Source: Paralithodes platypus
Taxonomy: Eukaryota > Arthropoda > Malacostraca > Decapoda > Lithodidae
Length of the DNA: 64,000 bases
Direction: 5' to 3'
Assembly: GCA_032716605.1 (NCBI GenBank)
Contig: CM064492.1
Span: 48,354,488 to 48,418,487, forward strand
The notes below the pieces were generated by a model. That model worked only from the letters and a program-made list of their open reading frames with translations, was not told the DNA's origin and searched no databases. The position numbers and the translations under genes were made by a program. Shown here in pieces: positions 10,837-20,180 of this stretch; within the stretch, counting starts at the first letter, position 1, and each line of letters starts with the position of its first letter.

Positions 10837-11270
10837 ATTAACTATAATTGGCGTGAAGATAATTCATTAGAAGTTATTGATAAAATTAATACCATGCCGA
10901 TAGTTAGCTCAGTATATAGCTTCGACTTTTCAATTTTGTATACCAATTTGCCTTTAGATTTAGTATTTTTAGAACTTTGCTTTATTACCGGTATAGATTT
11001 TCACACAGATTTGTTAAAAATGGTAATTATTTCATATATGTTTACTCATATTGCAATAATGCGTCACTTAGCTCAACTCTCACTAGTTCAGTATACAGTA
11101 TTTTGATAGAATTAAACTTAAAAATTAATTTAAATTCCTCTTTTTCAATACTTAAGTTAGATTCGGGCCATACATTTTTAAACAAATATTAGGAATTCCT
11201 ATGTAAGGAAATGCTAGCCCTTTAATTGCAGATTTATTCTTGTTTGCCTTAGAAATTATATACAGTATAC
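10837..11270 (+). pseudogene. PLE reverse transcriptase fragment, 5'-truncated
   Basis: It encodes SLEVIDKINTMP, then SFDFSILYTNLPLDLVF (RT motif A region), continuing through the LKINLNSSF segment to a degraded motif B region (CKEMLAL in frame, from an original GGNASP). It ends near 11270, where unrelated GC-rich sequence (GCGGGCCCTCGCC) begins. Many stops and frameshifts are present. Confidence 0.8.
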
Positions 11271-11407
11271 AGCGGGCCCTCGCCTCTGGCGTCTATAGTA
11301 GTCTACCGAAATTGGCGCGAAAATGATAAACGCAAAAATTAGGGGCTACCGGTAATTAAAATTATTGACGTCAAATTTTAGAATATAGTCACAATAATTG
11401 ACCTTAA

Positions 11408-11880
11408 CCCTTCTGGCCCGGGCTCGCCCTCCTAAGGACGTTGTCGAGATCCGCGCTATATGGCCGAAAAACGTCTACGCCTAGGCTACTGTATCTTTGT
11501 TATTTTAACTGATAGAAAATTCCCATGCATCTCTAAATGTACTGCGGTTTCCAATCTGTAGACTGGCGTTGAGTAGAGCTCTCTAAGTCAACTGGTTCAG
11601 TTGTGATGACGATATCCGTGGAGAGAGTTTCGAGGCGATGTTAGCACACAATTTTCAACACTAAATCTGTCTTAGCAGACCACACAACAACAAAGCTCCG
11701 ACGTCTGCTTGCTTTCGGAGGTGCGCGCGTCGCCTCCGACCAGCTGTGTTTACATACGTCGGACGCACGGCTTTCAAAACACGCTTAATAGATTTTCAAG
11801 CTTACGGATTTTAAAATGACACCCGGGCTCCTGCCCATCTGCCGTGGTGTCATTTTAAAATGCTGCCCGGGCGGGAAGGG
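11408..11880. mobile_element. piggyBac-type TTAA MITE
   Basis: TTAA occurs at 11404-11407 and 11881-11884. The termini are CCCTTCTGGCCCGGGC and GCCCGGGCGGGAAGGG, near-perfect inverted copies. The interior carries the family signature CGTTGAGTAGAGCTCTCTAA, followed by CCAGTTGAC-type sequence in the opposite orientation. No ORF of note. Confidence 0.88.
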
Positions 11881-12008
11881 TTAAAAAGATTAAATTTATG
11901 TAACAATTTACTTGACTCAAAACCTCTGTCTACTAAGAGTCTGTATAGTAACCTAGCTCTAGCCCAAAAGTCATCTACTTTGGTGCAAATTTTACAAAAT
12001 CTTATTAA

Positions 12009-12314
12009 CCCCTACTGTAGGTACAGTAATAAAAGTCCCCCCCAGTCCCAAGTAATGTGGCTAAAATGGCAAGATATAACAACCTTCCACCTCAAAAGAT
12101 GGAGGAATACTGGCTCTCCGAGCCTACAGAGGCTTGGATATAAGCTGAGAAGTGTTGCTAACTCTAGAGCAGTACTCAAACGGTCGTGGTACCAGGCACT
12201 GCCTGATACTGGCAGTTACAAGGAAAGTGTATTACTGACGGCTCTCTGCTGTTGCTGGGACTGGGGAGTGATTTATCGACTGGCGGCAGAGAGCGGTCGC
12301 TGGTACTGAATGGG
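12009..12314. mobile_element. TTAA-flanked short insertion (306 bp)
   Basis: TTAA occurs at 12005-12008 and 12315-12318, and PLE sequence is continuous across one TTAA. Ends are CCCCTACTGTAGGTAC and GGTACTGAATGGG, only loosely inverted. It is shorter than the other MITEs and lacks their central signature, so I treat it as a separate group. Confidence 0.72.
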
Positions 12315-12449
12315 TTAACTGGGAATACAAACAATTATAAGTTATTTTACTATCGATATTATAACTAGGGAAAGGAAAGTTTAATATGTTAAAATTAAAA
12401 TTATCAACTTTGTGATATACTTTAAGTAGGCCTATGCACTGTTCATTAA

Positions 12450-12927
12450 CCCTTCCTACCCGGTCTGCCTTAGGTAAGGACAGCTCGAAAGAAGGGCCGC
12501 TACCCGGTATGCCTTACCTAAGGCAGCAGCTTAATAGCCTAATTAAGCTTGGTCTGAACGCCGTGCGTACGACGTATGTCAACAAACCCAAGCGTTGTGT
12601 CACCGCACCTCCGAAAACAAGAAAAAGACTCTTCAATGTTATTGTTCTGACGTCAGACGAAATTAGTGTCTGAAAAGCCCCCATATTGGCAACATCTCTG
12701 CAATATTTGCTCCACTGAAATCATCATCACAACTGAACCAGTTGACTTACAGAGCTCTACTCAATGCCAAAATACAGATTGAACACCACACTACGATTAT
12801 AGATGAGTGGGAAAGTTCTAGCAGTGAAAATAAACATAAATACGGTAGCCTAGGCCTAGACGTTTTTCAGCCATTTCGCCCGGGTAGGGGCGACCGTCAT
12901 TGGGTAAGACAGACCGGGTAGGAAGGG
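12450..12927. mobile_element. piggyBac-type TTAA MITE
   Basis: TTAA occurs at 12446-12449 and 12928-12931. The termini CCCTTCCTACCCGGTCTG and CAGACCGGGTAGGAAGGG are a perfect 18-bp inverted repeat. The interior has the family signature (CCAGTTGACTTACAGAGCTC) near 12740. The target TTAA is the homologue of the one used at 17842 in another PLE copy. Confidence 0.9.
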
Positions 12928-13393
12928 TTAACAATCTGTATATTTATATATAAAAAAAAATCAACTTCATCATTTACGTTACCTTGTGTGAGGGGGATGG
13001 AATTAGAATAAATAAGTTTAGCAACCTGATTAAAATTTAACATATTGCAAACGAGAATATCATCAATATATCTACTATTATTACTTAATTTAGCAAGTGC
13101 TAATTTGTCTGGGATGTTATTTTTCTTGCTACTGTCAACTAAGTCTTATATATATTTAAATTCTAAAGCAAGCAAGAATAAATCTGCAATTAAAGGGCTA
13201 GTATTTCCACCCATAGGCATTCCTAATATTTGTTTGAAAATGTAAGGCCCGAATCTAACATAAGAATTGAAAGGAGGAATTAAAGGGCATCTTTAAGTTC
13301 AGTTCTATCAAAATATACTAAACTAGTGGGAGTAGAGCTAAGTGATGCATTATTAGATCAATTATTGTGACTACTGTATTCTTAAATTTGATA

Positions 13394-13793
13394 ACCGATA
13401 GCACTATCGTTAGTGAGTGCTATATGTATTTTGTACTATTGTTAATATCTTGTCAAATTGCAAATTCAGTTTATTACAAACTTTAAATATTAATTGTAGT
13501 TTCTTTATTCATACAGAATTTAGTCAAATTTACCAGAACGTCCCGGACTTCCCAAATTGACTAGTTTCTTGACTGTGACTATAGTGTGTTGCTATATGTG
13601 CGATTAGTTTGCTTGGGAAATAGATTAACTTGCTCATGTAGTAATGTTCACCCTATGTGGTGGATTGTGTTATTTTCTTTATAATATTACTTTGCTAAAG
13701 TGTTGTTTCCACATAGCGATTTTGATAAAAAACAAAACTTTTTACTGTGTTCGTCCAAGTTTTGGTTTGTTTATTTTGCAAGTTTTACATTAT
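13394..13793 (+). repeat. PLE pseudo-LTR
   Basis: It starts with GATAGCACTATCG and ends TTTGCAAGTTTTACATTA. It is joined at 13794 to the extreme 3' end of a PLE ORF (NNFNQAFLT) and its 3' UTR. Confidence 0.85.
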
Positions 13794-13987
13794 AAAACCC
13801 ATAATTTTAATCAAGCATTTTTAACTTTAATTTTTTTGTATAACCTCTGCTTACTGTTTGTTTGTATTTATTGATTGTTTATCTACTTCTATTGTTATTA
13901 TTGATATTTTATAAAATTAATTGTTCTTGTTAAAAGAGTAATCTTTGTTTAAATCTGTTGTTGCTTCGTCATATTTTGCAATAATTA

Positions 13988-14212
13988 GCCGTAGCTCGAT
14001 TGGTAGAGCGTTCGCCTGCTAACCGTGAGGTTGACGGTTCGAGCCTCGGGCCAGCCAGTGAGTTATTGGCAGATGTCAGTGCTGTTGGTGAATGGTGCAG
14101 TCTAGCAATCTGTGGCAACTATTCACTAAGTCCCTGATTCATCAGGGCACCCACCCTAGCATTGCTATTCAGCAGGGAGTGTATGGTGGTAAAAACTGCA
14201 TCATCATCATCT
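13988..14212 (+). mobile_element. tRNA-derived SINE
   Basis: The head has an internal pol III promoter: A box TAGCTCGATTGG (13992-) and B box GGTTCGAGCC (about 14037). The anticodon-loop-like segment CTGCTAA suggests a serine tRNA ancestor, but the acceptor stem does not close, so it is not a working tRNA. The tail is (ATC)n at 14199-14212. It lies inside PLE 3' UTR sequence that resumes afterwards. Confidence 0.8.
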
Positions 14213-14299
14213 ATTCACTTTCGATAGTATCAATTGCTTGCCTTTGTTACACCCTTAATTTATTTGTACTATAAATGTAGGTTATTTGTAGGGTAGCAA

Positions 14300-14717
14300 G
14301 GGTAGGAAGTGGTGGTGGACAGGAGTGAATGGAGAATGCTTGTGAATAGTTGAGTGAATACGTGGTCATTTGGAGTAAGGGGTCGGGCGCAAGTTGGACT
14401 AGATAATAGTCCATCAGGCGCCTGGCCCGGGGAGACGATTAATATGAAGGGTGCGCCTGGAAGTGTGGTGGGAGGGCTTGTGGCTTTGGCTCCGCTGCAT
14501 GTCTGCCTGCCGAGATCGGAACCTCTCCGGGTAGTCGGGGGCCGGGGGAGTGCTGGAGCGACCTTGGTGACCCTGGTCTCTGGGTCTTCTCCTGGGTGAC
14601 CTGGATGTGTGTGAGTTTGTGTTTTTTATCTGTGTTTATGTTTTCCCTGTTCTTGCTCTGTCTTGAGTCGGCTACCCCCAAAATGGGGATTGGGCCTGAG
14701 CATATAGATAGATAGAA
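14300..14717 (+). mobile_element. Short retroelement with GATA tail (418 bp)
   Basis: It is bounded by a 6-bp duplication TAGCAA (14294-14299 and 14718-14723) inside PLE 3' UTR. It ends ATAGATAGATAGAA, like the tail of LINE-A, which hints that LINE-A machinery could have moved it. It is GC-rich in the first half (GGGCGCAAGTTGG near 14386, CGGGGGCCGGGGGAG near 14538). No recognisable protein and no tRNA head. Confidence 0.72.
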
Positions 14718-14757
14718 TAGCAATTGGTAGGGGTCATGTGTTCATGCTATGTTCACA

Positions 14758-15600
14758 GTATGATAGCAGTATCGTTTGTGAGTGCTATATGCATTTTGTA
14801 CTACTGTATTGTTAATATCTTGTCAAATTGCAAATTTGTTTTAATAGAATATTTAGACTATAATTGTAGTTCCTTTATTCATACAGAATTTAGCAGAATA
14901 TCATGAACTTCCCAAATTGACTAATTCCTTGAGTATAACGAGTATGTTAACCCGTCCAGCCCCGGCTAGTTTTGTAATGTTTGTTCACCAGAACCCGGCC
15001 GGTTTTCAAAAAATGGTTTTATTCCAGAAACAATAGCGAATGGGTTAGGAATGAAGGAAAAACCACGAAAAACCGCTCAAAAAGCTTAAAGAATGGTCCT
15101 ACAGAGCCCCCGAAAACGTATTTTACAAGAGTAAAAAATTGAAGGCAATTACCCCAAAAAAACAGGTTATTGCTCGCTCACGCGCACGCACGTGGACTTT
15201 GAGAGTTTTCAACCATCGGCACGGTTGCGTGGGATACGTACACAGTTCCCATACAAATCTGAGCCCTCTTGAGTGGCTACACCTGAGGTTACGGTCGGCG
15301 CAATTAGGGTGACGCGCCTGGCGCGTCTCTGGGGCTGTGCGTTACATACATCGCCGACGCGTCAGGCGCGTCGCTGGGGCTGTACGGGTTAATATATGCG
15401 CGACTAATTTGATTGGGACACAAATTCACTTACTCATATAGTGATGTACCGGTACATTTGTATGTGGTGGCTTGTGTTCTATTATTTCAAAATTATATTT
15501 TGTTAAATCGTTATTTCCACATAGCAATTTTGATAAGTTCTTTCGTCTTTATATTGTGTTGTCCCTGTTTTGGTTTGTTTATTTTGCAAGTTTAACATTA
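14758..15600 (+). repeat. PLE pseudo-LTR interrupted by a TTAA MITE
   Basis: The family hairpin (GATAGCAGTATCG) is at 14761 and the terminal TTTGCAAGTTTAACATTA is at 15583-15600. A MITE at 14951-15388 splits it. At 15601 it meets an inverted copy of its own end (15601-15655, TGTAAAACTTGCAAAATAAAC), forming a palindromic junction. Confidence 0.82.
14951..15388. mobile_element. piggyBac-type TTAA MITE
   Basis: TTAA occurs at 14947-14950 and 15389-15392. The left terminus CCCGTCCAGCCCCGG is close to the full piggyBac element's terminus at 31770 (CCCTCCAGCCCCGG). The right end is GGGGCTGTACGGG. GC-rich tandem motifs GGCGCGTC(T/G)CTGGGGCTG occur near 15320 and 15365. Confidence 0.8.
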
Positions 15601-15655
15601 TATTGTAAAACTTGCAAAATAAACAAACCAAAACAGGAATGGCACAATATAAAGA

Positions 15656-15795
15656 CAAAAGACATAGAAGAGGCTCCCTTGTGGATGATGCACCCCCAAA
15701 TTTGGCTAATGAAACTCTGGAAATAATATACTTGCTGCAAGGGTGTGTAATGTAGGGTGATTGTAAGTCCATCCTGCATGACTGCAAGTATGATG
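15656..15795 (-). pseudogene. Possible decayed PSMD1-like exon fragment
   Basis: On the minus strand an acceptor-like tract TATTATTTCCAG (complement about 15718-15729) precedes sequence giving SQIWGCIIHKGASS in one frame and NLGV in another. Allowing one small frame slip, this resembles the SLGVIHKG segment of PSMD1, which lies further downstream in that protein than the exon at 16471-16690. Strand and order would fit, but the match is short and the frame is broken. Confidence 0.25.
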
Positions 15796-16245
15796 TACTG
15801 ACCACGACTTCAAAATAAAGCCCTAAAAATAATCACAGGCTACACAGCTACTACACCTACGCAGACACGACCTCCCCAAATCTATCCTTCTGAATCCTCC
15901 CTTCCTCGTGAGGACAGAGTCCACCTGGCCAGGCTGAGATGTGGGCACCATCCAGCTCTTCTGAGCTATCAGAAGAGACTGGATGTCTCTGTCGACGACA
16001 CCTGCCCGGGATGTAACAAAGCACCCCATACCATTGGACACATCCTAGAAGACTGCATTTCACACAATCACTTACGCCAACAACACAATCTAATGAGAGC
16101 TCTGTGGGAAAACCCGACCGTGGCCATGGCCTCCTTAGGGCTCGGGTCTGTTCGGCCAGGCAGCTTAGGGAACGAAAACAACAACTTCACTCTGAGACTA
16201 TTGTTCCTGATAACTTTGTTGAAGATGCTCAGATGTATGAGATAT
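15796..16245 (-). pseudogene. Decayed partial copy of the PSMD1 exon region, split by a LINE-C 3' end
   Basis: Plus-strand sequence CTGACCACGACTTCA at 15797, resumed after 16176 by CTCTGAGACTATTGTTCC and CAGATGTATGAGA, parallels the downstream half of the true exon (16461-16543). A LINE-C fragment sits between, flanked by a direct repeat ACTTCA (15806-15811 and 16176-16181). The exon copy itself no longer has an open frame or a usable splice site. Confidence 0.6.
15812..16176 (+). mobile_element. LINE-C fragment, 5'-truncated (3' end only)
   Basis: It matches LINE-C at 58300-58945: KALKIITGYTAT at the start, then (in one frame) EDRVHLARLRCGHHPAL and a CPGCNKAPHTIGH...C zinc knuckle, and finally the 3' end CTCGG(G)TCTGTTCGGCCAGGCAGCTTAGGGAAC with a short AAC tail. 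An internal deletion removes about 280 bp relative to the longer copy. The flanking ACTTCA duplication supports retrotransposition. Confidence 0.82.
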
Positions 16246-16303
16246 GGAGAAAAAAACAAAATAAAAATATAATAAAAATAAAAATACACAAAATTATCAT
16301 TAC

Positions 16304-16385
16304 ATAATGCACTGACCACAGCTTCATTCTTGAGACGGTCGTACCTAAGGAGCTTGTCAAGGATGGTGGCCACCTCCATCTAGGT
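16304..16385 (-). pseudogene. Second decayed partial copy of the PSMD1 exon
   Basis: On the minus strand it encodes VATILDKLLRYDRLKNEA, matching VAAILDKLIRNDSLK of the main exon. An acceptor-like CACCTAG lies upstream. The donor GT used in the main exon is AT here (AAGAATGAAG), so it could not be spliced the same way. It lies immediately downstream of the main exon. Confidence 0.65.
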
Positions 16386-16470
16386 GTATTCGACACAGGA
16401 GAAAAAAGGAGGTAATGAAAAGAGCGATAATGTTAAATGAACAAAATACAGACACTAACCATGACTTCAC

Positions 16471-16690
16471 TTTTGAGACTGTCGTTCCTAATAAGTTTAT
16501 CGAGGATGGCGGCCACTTGGTGCGGCTTGTCCAGATGTATGAGACACTGACACATGTTGACATAGTCAGGTGTCTCCAGGCCCTGGTACAGTGCCACCAG
16601 CTGCTCCAGCACCTCATCACGGAACTTGCGCTGGTCGATATACTGCATCCCGATCTTGTAGGAGTAGGTAAGGCTACCCACTATATCATC
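16471..16690 (-). CDS. PSMD1: 26S proteasome regulatory subunit PSMD1/Rpn2, one internal exon
   Basis: PSMD1/Rpn2 is the large scaffold of the 19S proteasome base and binds ubiquitin receptors and shuttle factors. The 220-bp exon reads DDIVGSLTYSYKIGMQYIDQ, then KFRDEVLEQLVALYQ, GLETPDYVNMCQCLIHLD, and ends ILDKLIRNDSLK. It aligns with the human segment containing LAYSLKLCMSL, INVCQCLIFLDDP and ILEKLV, about half the residues being identical by eye. It is preceded by a good acceptor (TTTTTCTTCCAG, complement from 16691) and followed by a GTGAAG donor (16465-16470). No other secure exon is in the window, so the neighbouring introns must be long or the exon is an isolated duplicate. Divergence from human and adjacent broken copies leave function open. 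Confidence 0.75.
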
Positions 16691-16699
16691 CTGGAAGAA

Positions 16700-16929
16700 A
16701 AATTTAAAGTTATACCTCTATCAGATTCTTACAATATCACCCTGACAAAAATGTGTATACGGTATAATTATATAGTATAACAATACCTCCAATTAACAGA
16801 TCACGATATCATGATATTAATAGGAAATTTATAGCAACAGATAATACCCCCAGTCTTTCGGAAAAGTCACATTTAAAACTCCAGGCTTTTGGAAAAGTCA
16901 CTTCAAATGAGCATATCCCATTACTTAAA
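16700..16929. other. Intron-like AT-rich sequence
   Basis: No element is recognised. A short direct repeat, CTTTTGGAAAAGTCAC or CTTTCGGAAAAGTCAC, occurs at 16855 and 16884. It is consistent with intronic DNA upstream of the PSMD1 exon. Confidence 0.4.
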
Positions 16930-17134
16930 AAAGGGCCCTGAGTAGGGCTTTGGTTTCCCGGACGTTTCCGCACCCTCCTCAGCTCCCCGCCATGGAGTGG
17001 CTTCGGTCACCCAGGCTTTATTGTGGTTGGCATGGAGGGTTCTGTGGGGGCGCTCGGTTATGGCCTTGGCCTTGGTCGGGGCCTTGGGGCTGTTCGGCCA
17101 GGCAGCTATGGGAACAGCAACAACAAACAAACTT
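16930..17134 (+). mobile_element. S1 short retroelement, 5'-truncated copy
   Basis: It contains the S1 family core: CCGCACCCTCCTCAGCTCC, GGAGTGGCTTCGGTCACCC, then GGGGCTGTTCGGCCAGGCAG and a (AAC)n-type tail. The other copies are at 23155-23671, 38790-39035, 52181-52722 and 62744-63284. The last ~45 bp before the tail are shared with the 3' end of LINE-C. Frames across it are incidental and give no family protein. Confidence 0.85.
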
Positions 17135-17261
17135 TAAAAAGGAAATCTCTAGCTCTTCTTCATCTATATTCTTAATCCCTAAAGGGCGGCTGACGTCCAC
17201 TGACATAAACAGGTAAATCTTCCCATTAGTTCCAGTAAATGTTTTTGATATTTTCCTCTGG

Positions 17262-17520
17262 GAACCGATTTTGACTTCCCAAATTGACTAATTCCCTGAA
17301 CATGACGAGGTGCATTGTTATATGTGCGATCAGTTTGCTTGGGAAACAAATTGACTTGCTCATGTAGTTGTGTACACCCTATGTGGTGGATTGTGTTCTT
17401 TTATTTAAAAAAATTATTTTAATAGGTGTTGTTTCCACATAGCGATTATGATTAGTTCTTTTGCATTTATCTTGTCTCGTCCCTGTTTTGGTTTGTTTGT
17501 TTTGCAAGTTTTACAATATA
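17262..17520 (+). repeat. PLE pseudo-LTR, partial
   Basis: It begins at GACTTCCCAAATTGACTAATTC, lacking the hairpin end, and runs through CCCTATGTGGTGG and CCACATAGCG to TTTGCAAGTTTTACAAT. It opens the PLE copy that extends to about 22720. Confidence 0.8.
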
Positions 17521-17664
17521 ATTTCAATAGAATCAGGGACAGTACATATGCGAGGCCGGTCTGTACCGGTGGAAACATCAGTATATGACCTGTGCCCCAC
17601 GTACTGTCCCTTTCTTTACTTGTACAGTATTGATGACGAACCCGGACCGGCTACGGACTATGAT
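17521..17664. other. Unassigned 144-bp insert with internal inverted repeat
   Basis: It lies between a pLTR and PLE RT sequence. It contains GGGACAGTAC (17536-17545) and its complement GTACTGTCCC (17601-17610), plus CCGGTCTGTACCGG. It may be a very small non-autonomous DNA element or filler at the PLE junction. Confidence 0.4.
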
Positions 17665-17845
17665 ATATAGCACTTGCTAAATTATTAAGTAATAATAGTA
17701 GATATTATGATGATATTCTCGTTTGCAATTTGTTAAATTTTAATCAAGTTGCAAAACTTATTTATCCTAATTCTATTCCCCTCACACAAGGTAACGTAAA
17801 TGATGAAGTTGAAAATTTTCTTGATATAAATATAGAGATTGTTAA

Positions 17846-18325
17846 CACCTTACGAGCGGCCTATGCGGTTTATTTATGTGTACCGCACAGCGGGGTGTTT
17901 TTAGCCAAAATAGGGCTGTTTACGTGATCATTTTCATGCCTAAATAAGACCCAGAACGTAAAACAAGTACCTATCCCTGAAAGGGCATAAACAGAGCTTT
18001 CGAATGACACCATAACGATCCTTGTATGATGGATAGTTTTCTTGCAATAACCGTGCAACGCGAGTGCAAAAAGCAGGTAATTCGGTACTTTCAGTACATA
18101 ATTGAGTATGTAGCGAGTGAGAGAGGGAGGAGGGAGCTGAGATTTGTGTCAGTAGGTTCGCCGCGGTGGTCTGGAGCAGTCATACGCTCGCTAGTCTCCT
18201 GCCACCACTTGTCTCTCTCTCTCAGCCACATTACGTGCTGAAATTGCCACTCGAGTTATGTCGAGCGCCGCCACATAGTCCAGCTTTATTTAACTCGACT
18301 TATGTTGCTCGCCGCTAATTAAGGG
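17846..18325. mobile_element. piggyBac-type TTAA MITE (480 bp)
   Basis: TTAA occurs at 17842-17845 and 18326-18329. The ends are CACCTTACGAGCGG and CCGCTAATTAAGGG. A close relative is at 51412-51890, sharing GTACCGC(A/C)CAGCGGGGTG and TTCGCCGCGGTGGTCTGG. A run of CTCTCTCTCTCAGC lies near 18213. Confidence 0.87.
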
Positions 18326-18347
18326 TTAATGAACAGTGCATACTTAA

Positions 18348-18768
18348 CACTTAAAGGGCGGGGCTCAACTTAAGTCCATATCTAAAAAGCAGCAAGTTAG
18401 GAGCATTATTAAGGCTTTTAAAGGGTTAAAATCAAGTGCAAATGGCCGGGAGCGCAGCAGGCCACATGGCCGACACCCAGGGCTTACCGCCGCCCACTGA
18501 CTCACGCTCCCTCTGTTCTCGAGAGGCCGGCAGTGTAGCCAGTAGTGAGCGTAGCTGGAAAAAATATGCCGCTATACGCTAAACTCCCATGTTGGTGGTA
18601 CCACTGTATCAAAACGACGAGTGCTACGTAGCTTGTTCTCGTCTCATTTTGAAGCTTGTAGCGCCTAGTTTTTTTGCTGAATACATTTCTTTTCATGCAG
18701 ATACTTGATTGATCATTCAGGAGGGCCTGAATGCCCAAAATAGCCCAAAACCCCCCGCTAGACGAGGG
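18348..18768. mobile_element. piggyBac-type TTAA MITE (421 bp)
   Basis: TTAA occurs at 18344-18347 and 18769-18772. The ends are CACTTAAAGGGCGGGG and CCCCGCTAGACGAGGG. It is homologous in reverse to 8026-8450. It is separated from the previous MITE by only 22 bp of PLE sequence. Confidence 0.87.
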
Positions 18769-18776
18769 TTAAAGTA

Positions 18777-20180
18777 CAGTAAAAGTCCTTTAACTCTCCT
18801 GGCCCGGTTGTCATTTTAAAATGACACCACGAACTAAGGGCAGGAGCCCGGGTGTCATTTTAAAATCTGTAAGCTTGAAAGCCTATTCAGCTTGGTCTGA
18901 ACGCCGTGCGTCCGACGCATGTAAACAAAGCCGATCGTTACGTCACCGCACCTCCGAAAACAAGAAGGAGAAGACTCGTTTGTTATTGTACGTCTGTATG
19001 TCGTTGTTTCAGTAGTGAAAAGATCGTCATATTGCTAACATCGCCTGCAAGTGCTCTCCACTGAAATCGTCATCACAACTGAACCAGTTGACATAGAGAG
19101 CTCTACTCAACGCCAGTCTACAGATTGGAAACCGCACTACATTTATAGAAATTTCTAGCAGTTAAACTAAACAAAAATACGGTAGCCTAGGCCTAGAGGT
19201 TTTTTGGCCAGATCGCCCGGGTAGCCCACACTGTCATTTTGAGAGCCTGCCCGGGCCAGGAGGGCTAATCCGACGACCGATGATTCGAATCTCCCAATAG
19301 TCCGAATTTTTCAATTTGAGGCCAAATCCGAATTCACCCGATGGTCCGAATTTCAAGAAGTCCCAAAGTCCCCTTTTTGAGGCATTAGTCCACTCAAATG
19401 ACACATAATGGAGCACACACATATCATATGTTCATGAATTCACTTTAAAAGTTTACCATTGTCATTGTAGCCTATTACCTACTTCAAAACATTCAGATTA
19501 ATGGTCAAAGGAAGCTACTGATATAAACTTAAACACCACATCGTCTGCTAGAGAGTTTGTTTTGCTCTTGAACGCATCCTTGGGACGCTCCGATGCGCTA
19601 CTGGCTTGCACCGCATTTTCTGCAAGCGCATTCAGTCTTGAGCTTGAAAACGCACCTTTGGACGTTCCGATACGCTACTATTTATAGTTCAGTGATCGGA
19701 GCGTCCCAAGGGTGCTTTCAAGACAACAAGACAAGGGTGCTTTCAATACAATATAATATAACAGAGCACGTCACAAAAGGAAAATCACAAAAGGAAAATT
19801 ACAAGAACCTCTCAGGGAAGTGCCGTTGTTAAGGCATTACTTCCCGAACCACATCTGATCTGATCTTCAGGAGCAAGACAAACTCGCTAGTAGACGGAAG
19901 AAGAAGAAGACGTTTATATCGGCAGATTCCTTTGACCATTAATCTGAATGTTTTGAAGTAGGTAATAGGCTACAATGACAATGGTAAACTTTTGAAGTGA
20001 TTTCATGAATATATGATATGTGTGTGTGCACCATTGTGTCATTTGGGTGGCCTAATGCCTCAATGTTTTCGTCAGGCCATTAATACACAGGTTCATAGGG
20101 GTAAAGTCCGATAATCCGAAAAATCCACTAATCCGAACGAGGGCCGGTCCGCTGCCCTTCGGATTAACGGAAGTTTACTG
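18777..20180. mobile_element. Tigger/pogo-like TA MITE, itself holding a TTAA MITE
   Basis: TA duplication occurs at 18775-18776 and 20181-20182. The terminus CAGTAAAAGTCC is paired with the inverted GGATTAACGGAAGTTTACTG at 20161-20180. CAGT-type ends with TA duplication are the pogo/Tigger hallmark. The second copy at 48777-49753 is uninterrupted and shows that 18794-19264 is a later insertion. No transposase is encoded. Confidence 0.87.
18794..19264. mobile_element. piggyBac-type TTAA MITE nested in the Tigger MITE
   Basis: The target is TTAA at 18790-18793 and CTAA (one change) at 19265-19268. The ends are CTCTCCTGGCCCGG and CCGGGCCAGGAGGG. The same family is at 47288-47768 and 59273-59752 (shared TGTCATTTTAAAATGACACC). 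The host terminus elsewhere reads GTCCGTTAATCC, confirming the TTAA target. Confidence 0.87.

Larger units (their letters stand above)
11346..13385 (-). pseudogene. PLE copy, inverted, carrying three TTAA MITEs
   Basis: Read on the minus strand, this covers the RT from about 13360 (motif B region near 13205, YIDD box near 13065) through the thumb (WARARLLYRLLVDRGFE, complement near 11910-11960) to the ORF end near 11350. It is split by MITEs at 11408-11880, 12009-12314 and 12450-12927. PLE sequence rejoins exactly across one TTAA at each break. It lies head-to-head or tail-to-tail with the flanking plus-strand copies. Confidence 0.85.
13794..14757 (+). mobile_element. PLE 3' end and 3' UTR with two nested retroelements
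   Basis: Short 3' remnant of a PLE. It resembles 56970-57318 but is interrupted by a tRNA-type SINE (13988-14212) and a 418-bp retroelement (14300-14717). It leads directly into the next pLTR at 14758, giving a head-to-tail array. Confidence 0.8.

Noticed and set aside
13988..14060. Candidate tRNA-Ser gene (A and B boxes, CTGCTAA loop)
   Set aside because: The acceptor stem does not pair, and the sequence continues into a ~225-bp body with an ATC tail inside a PLE; it is a SINE.
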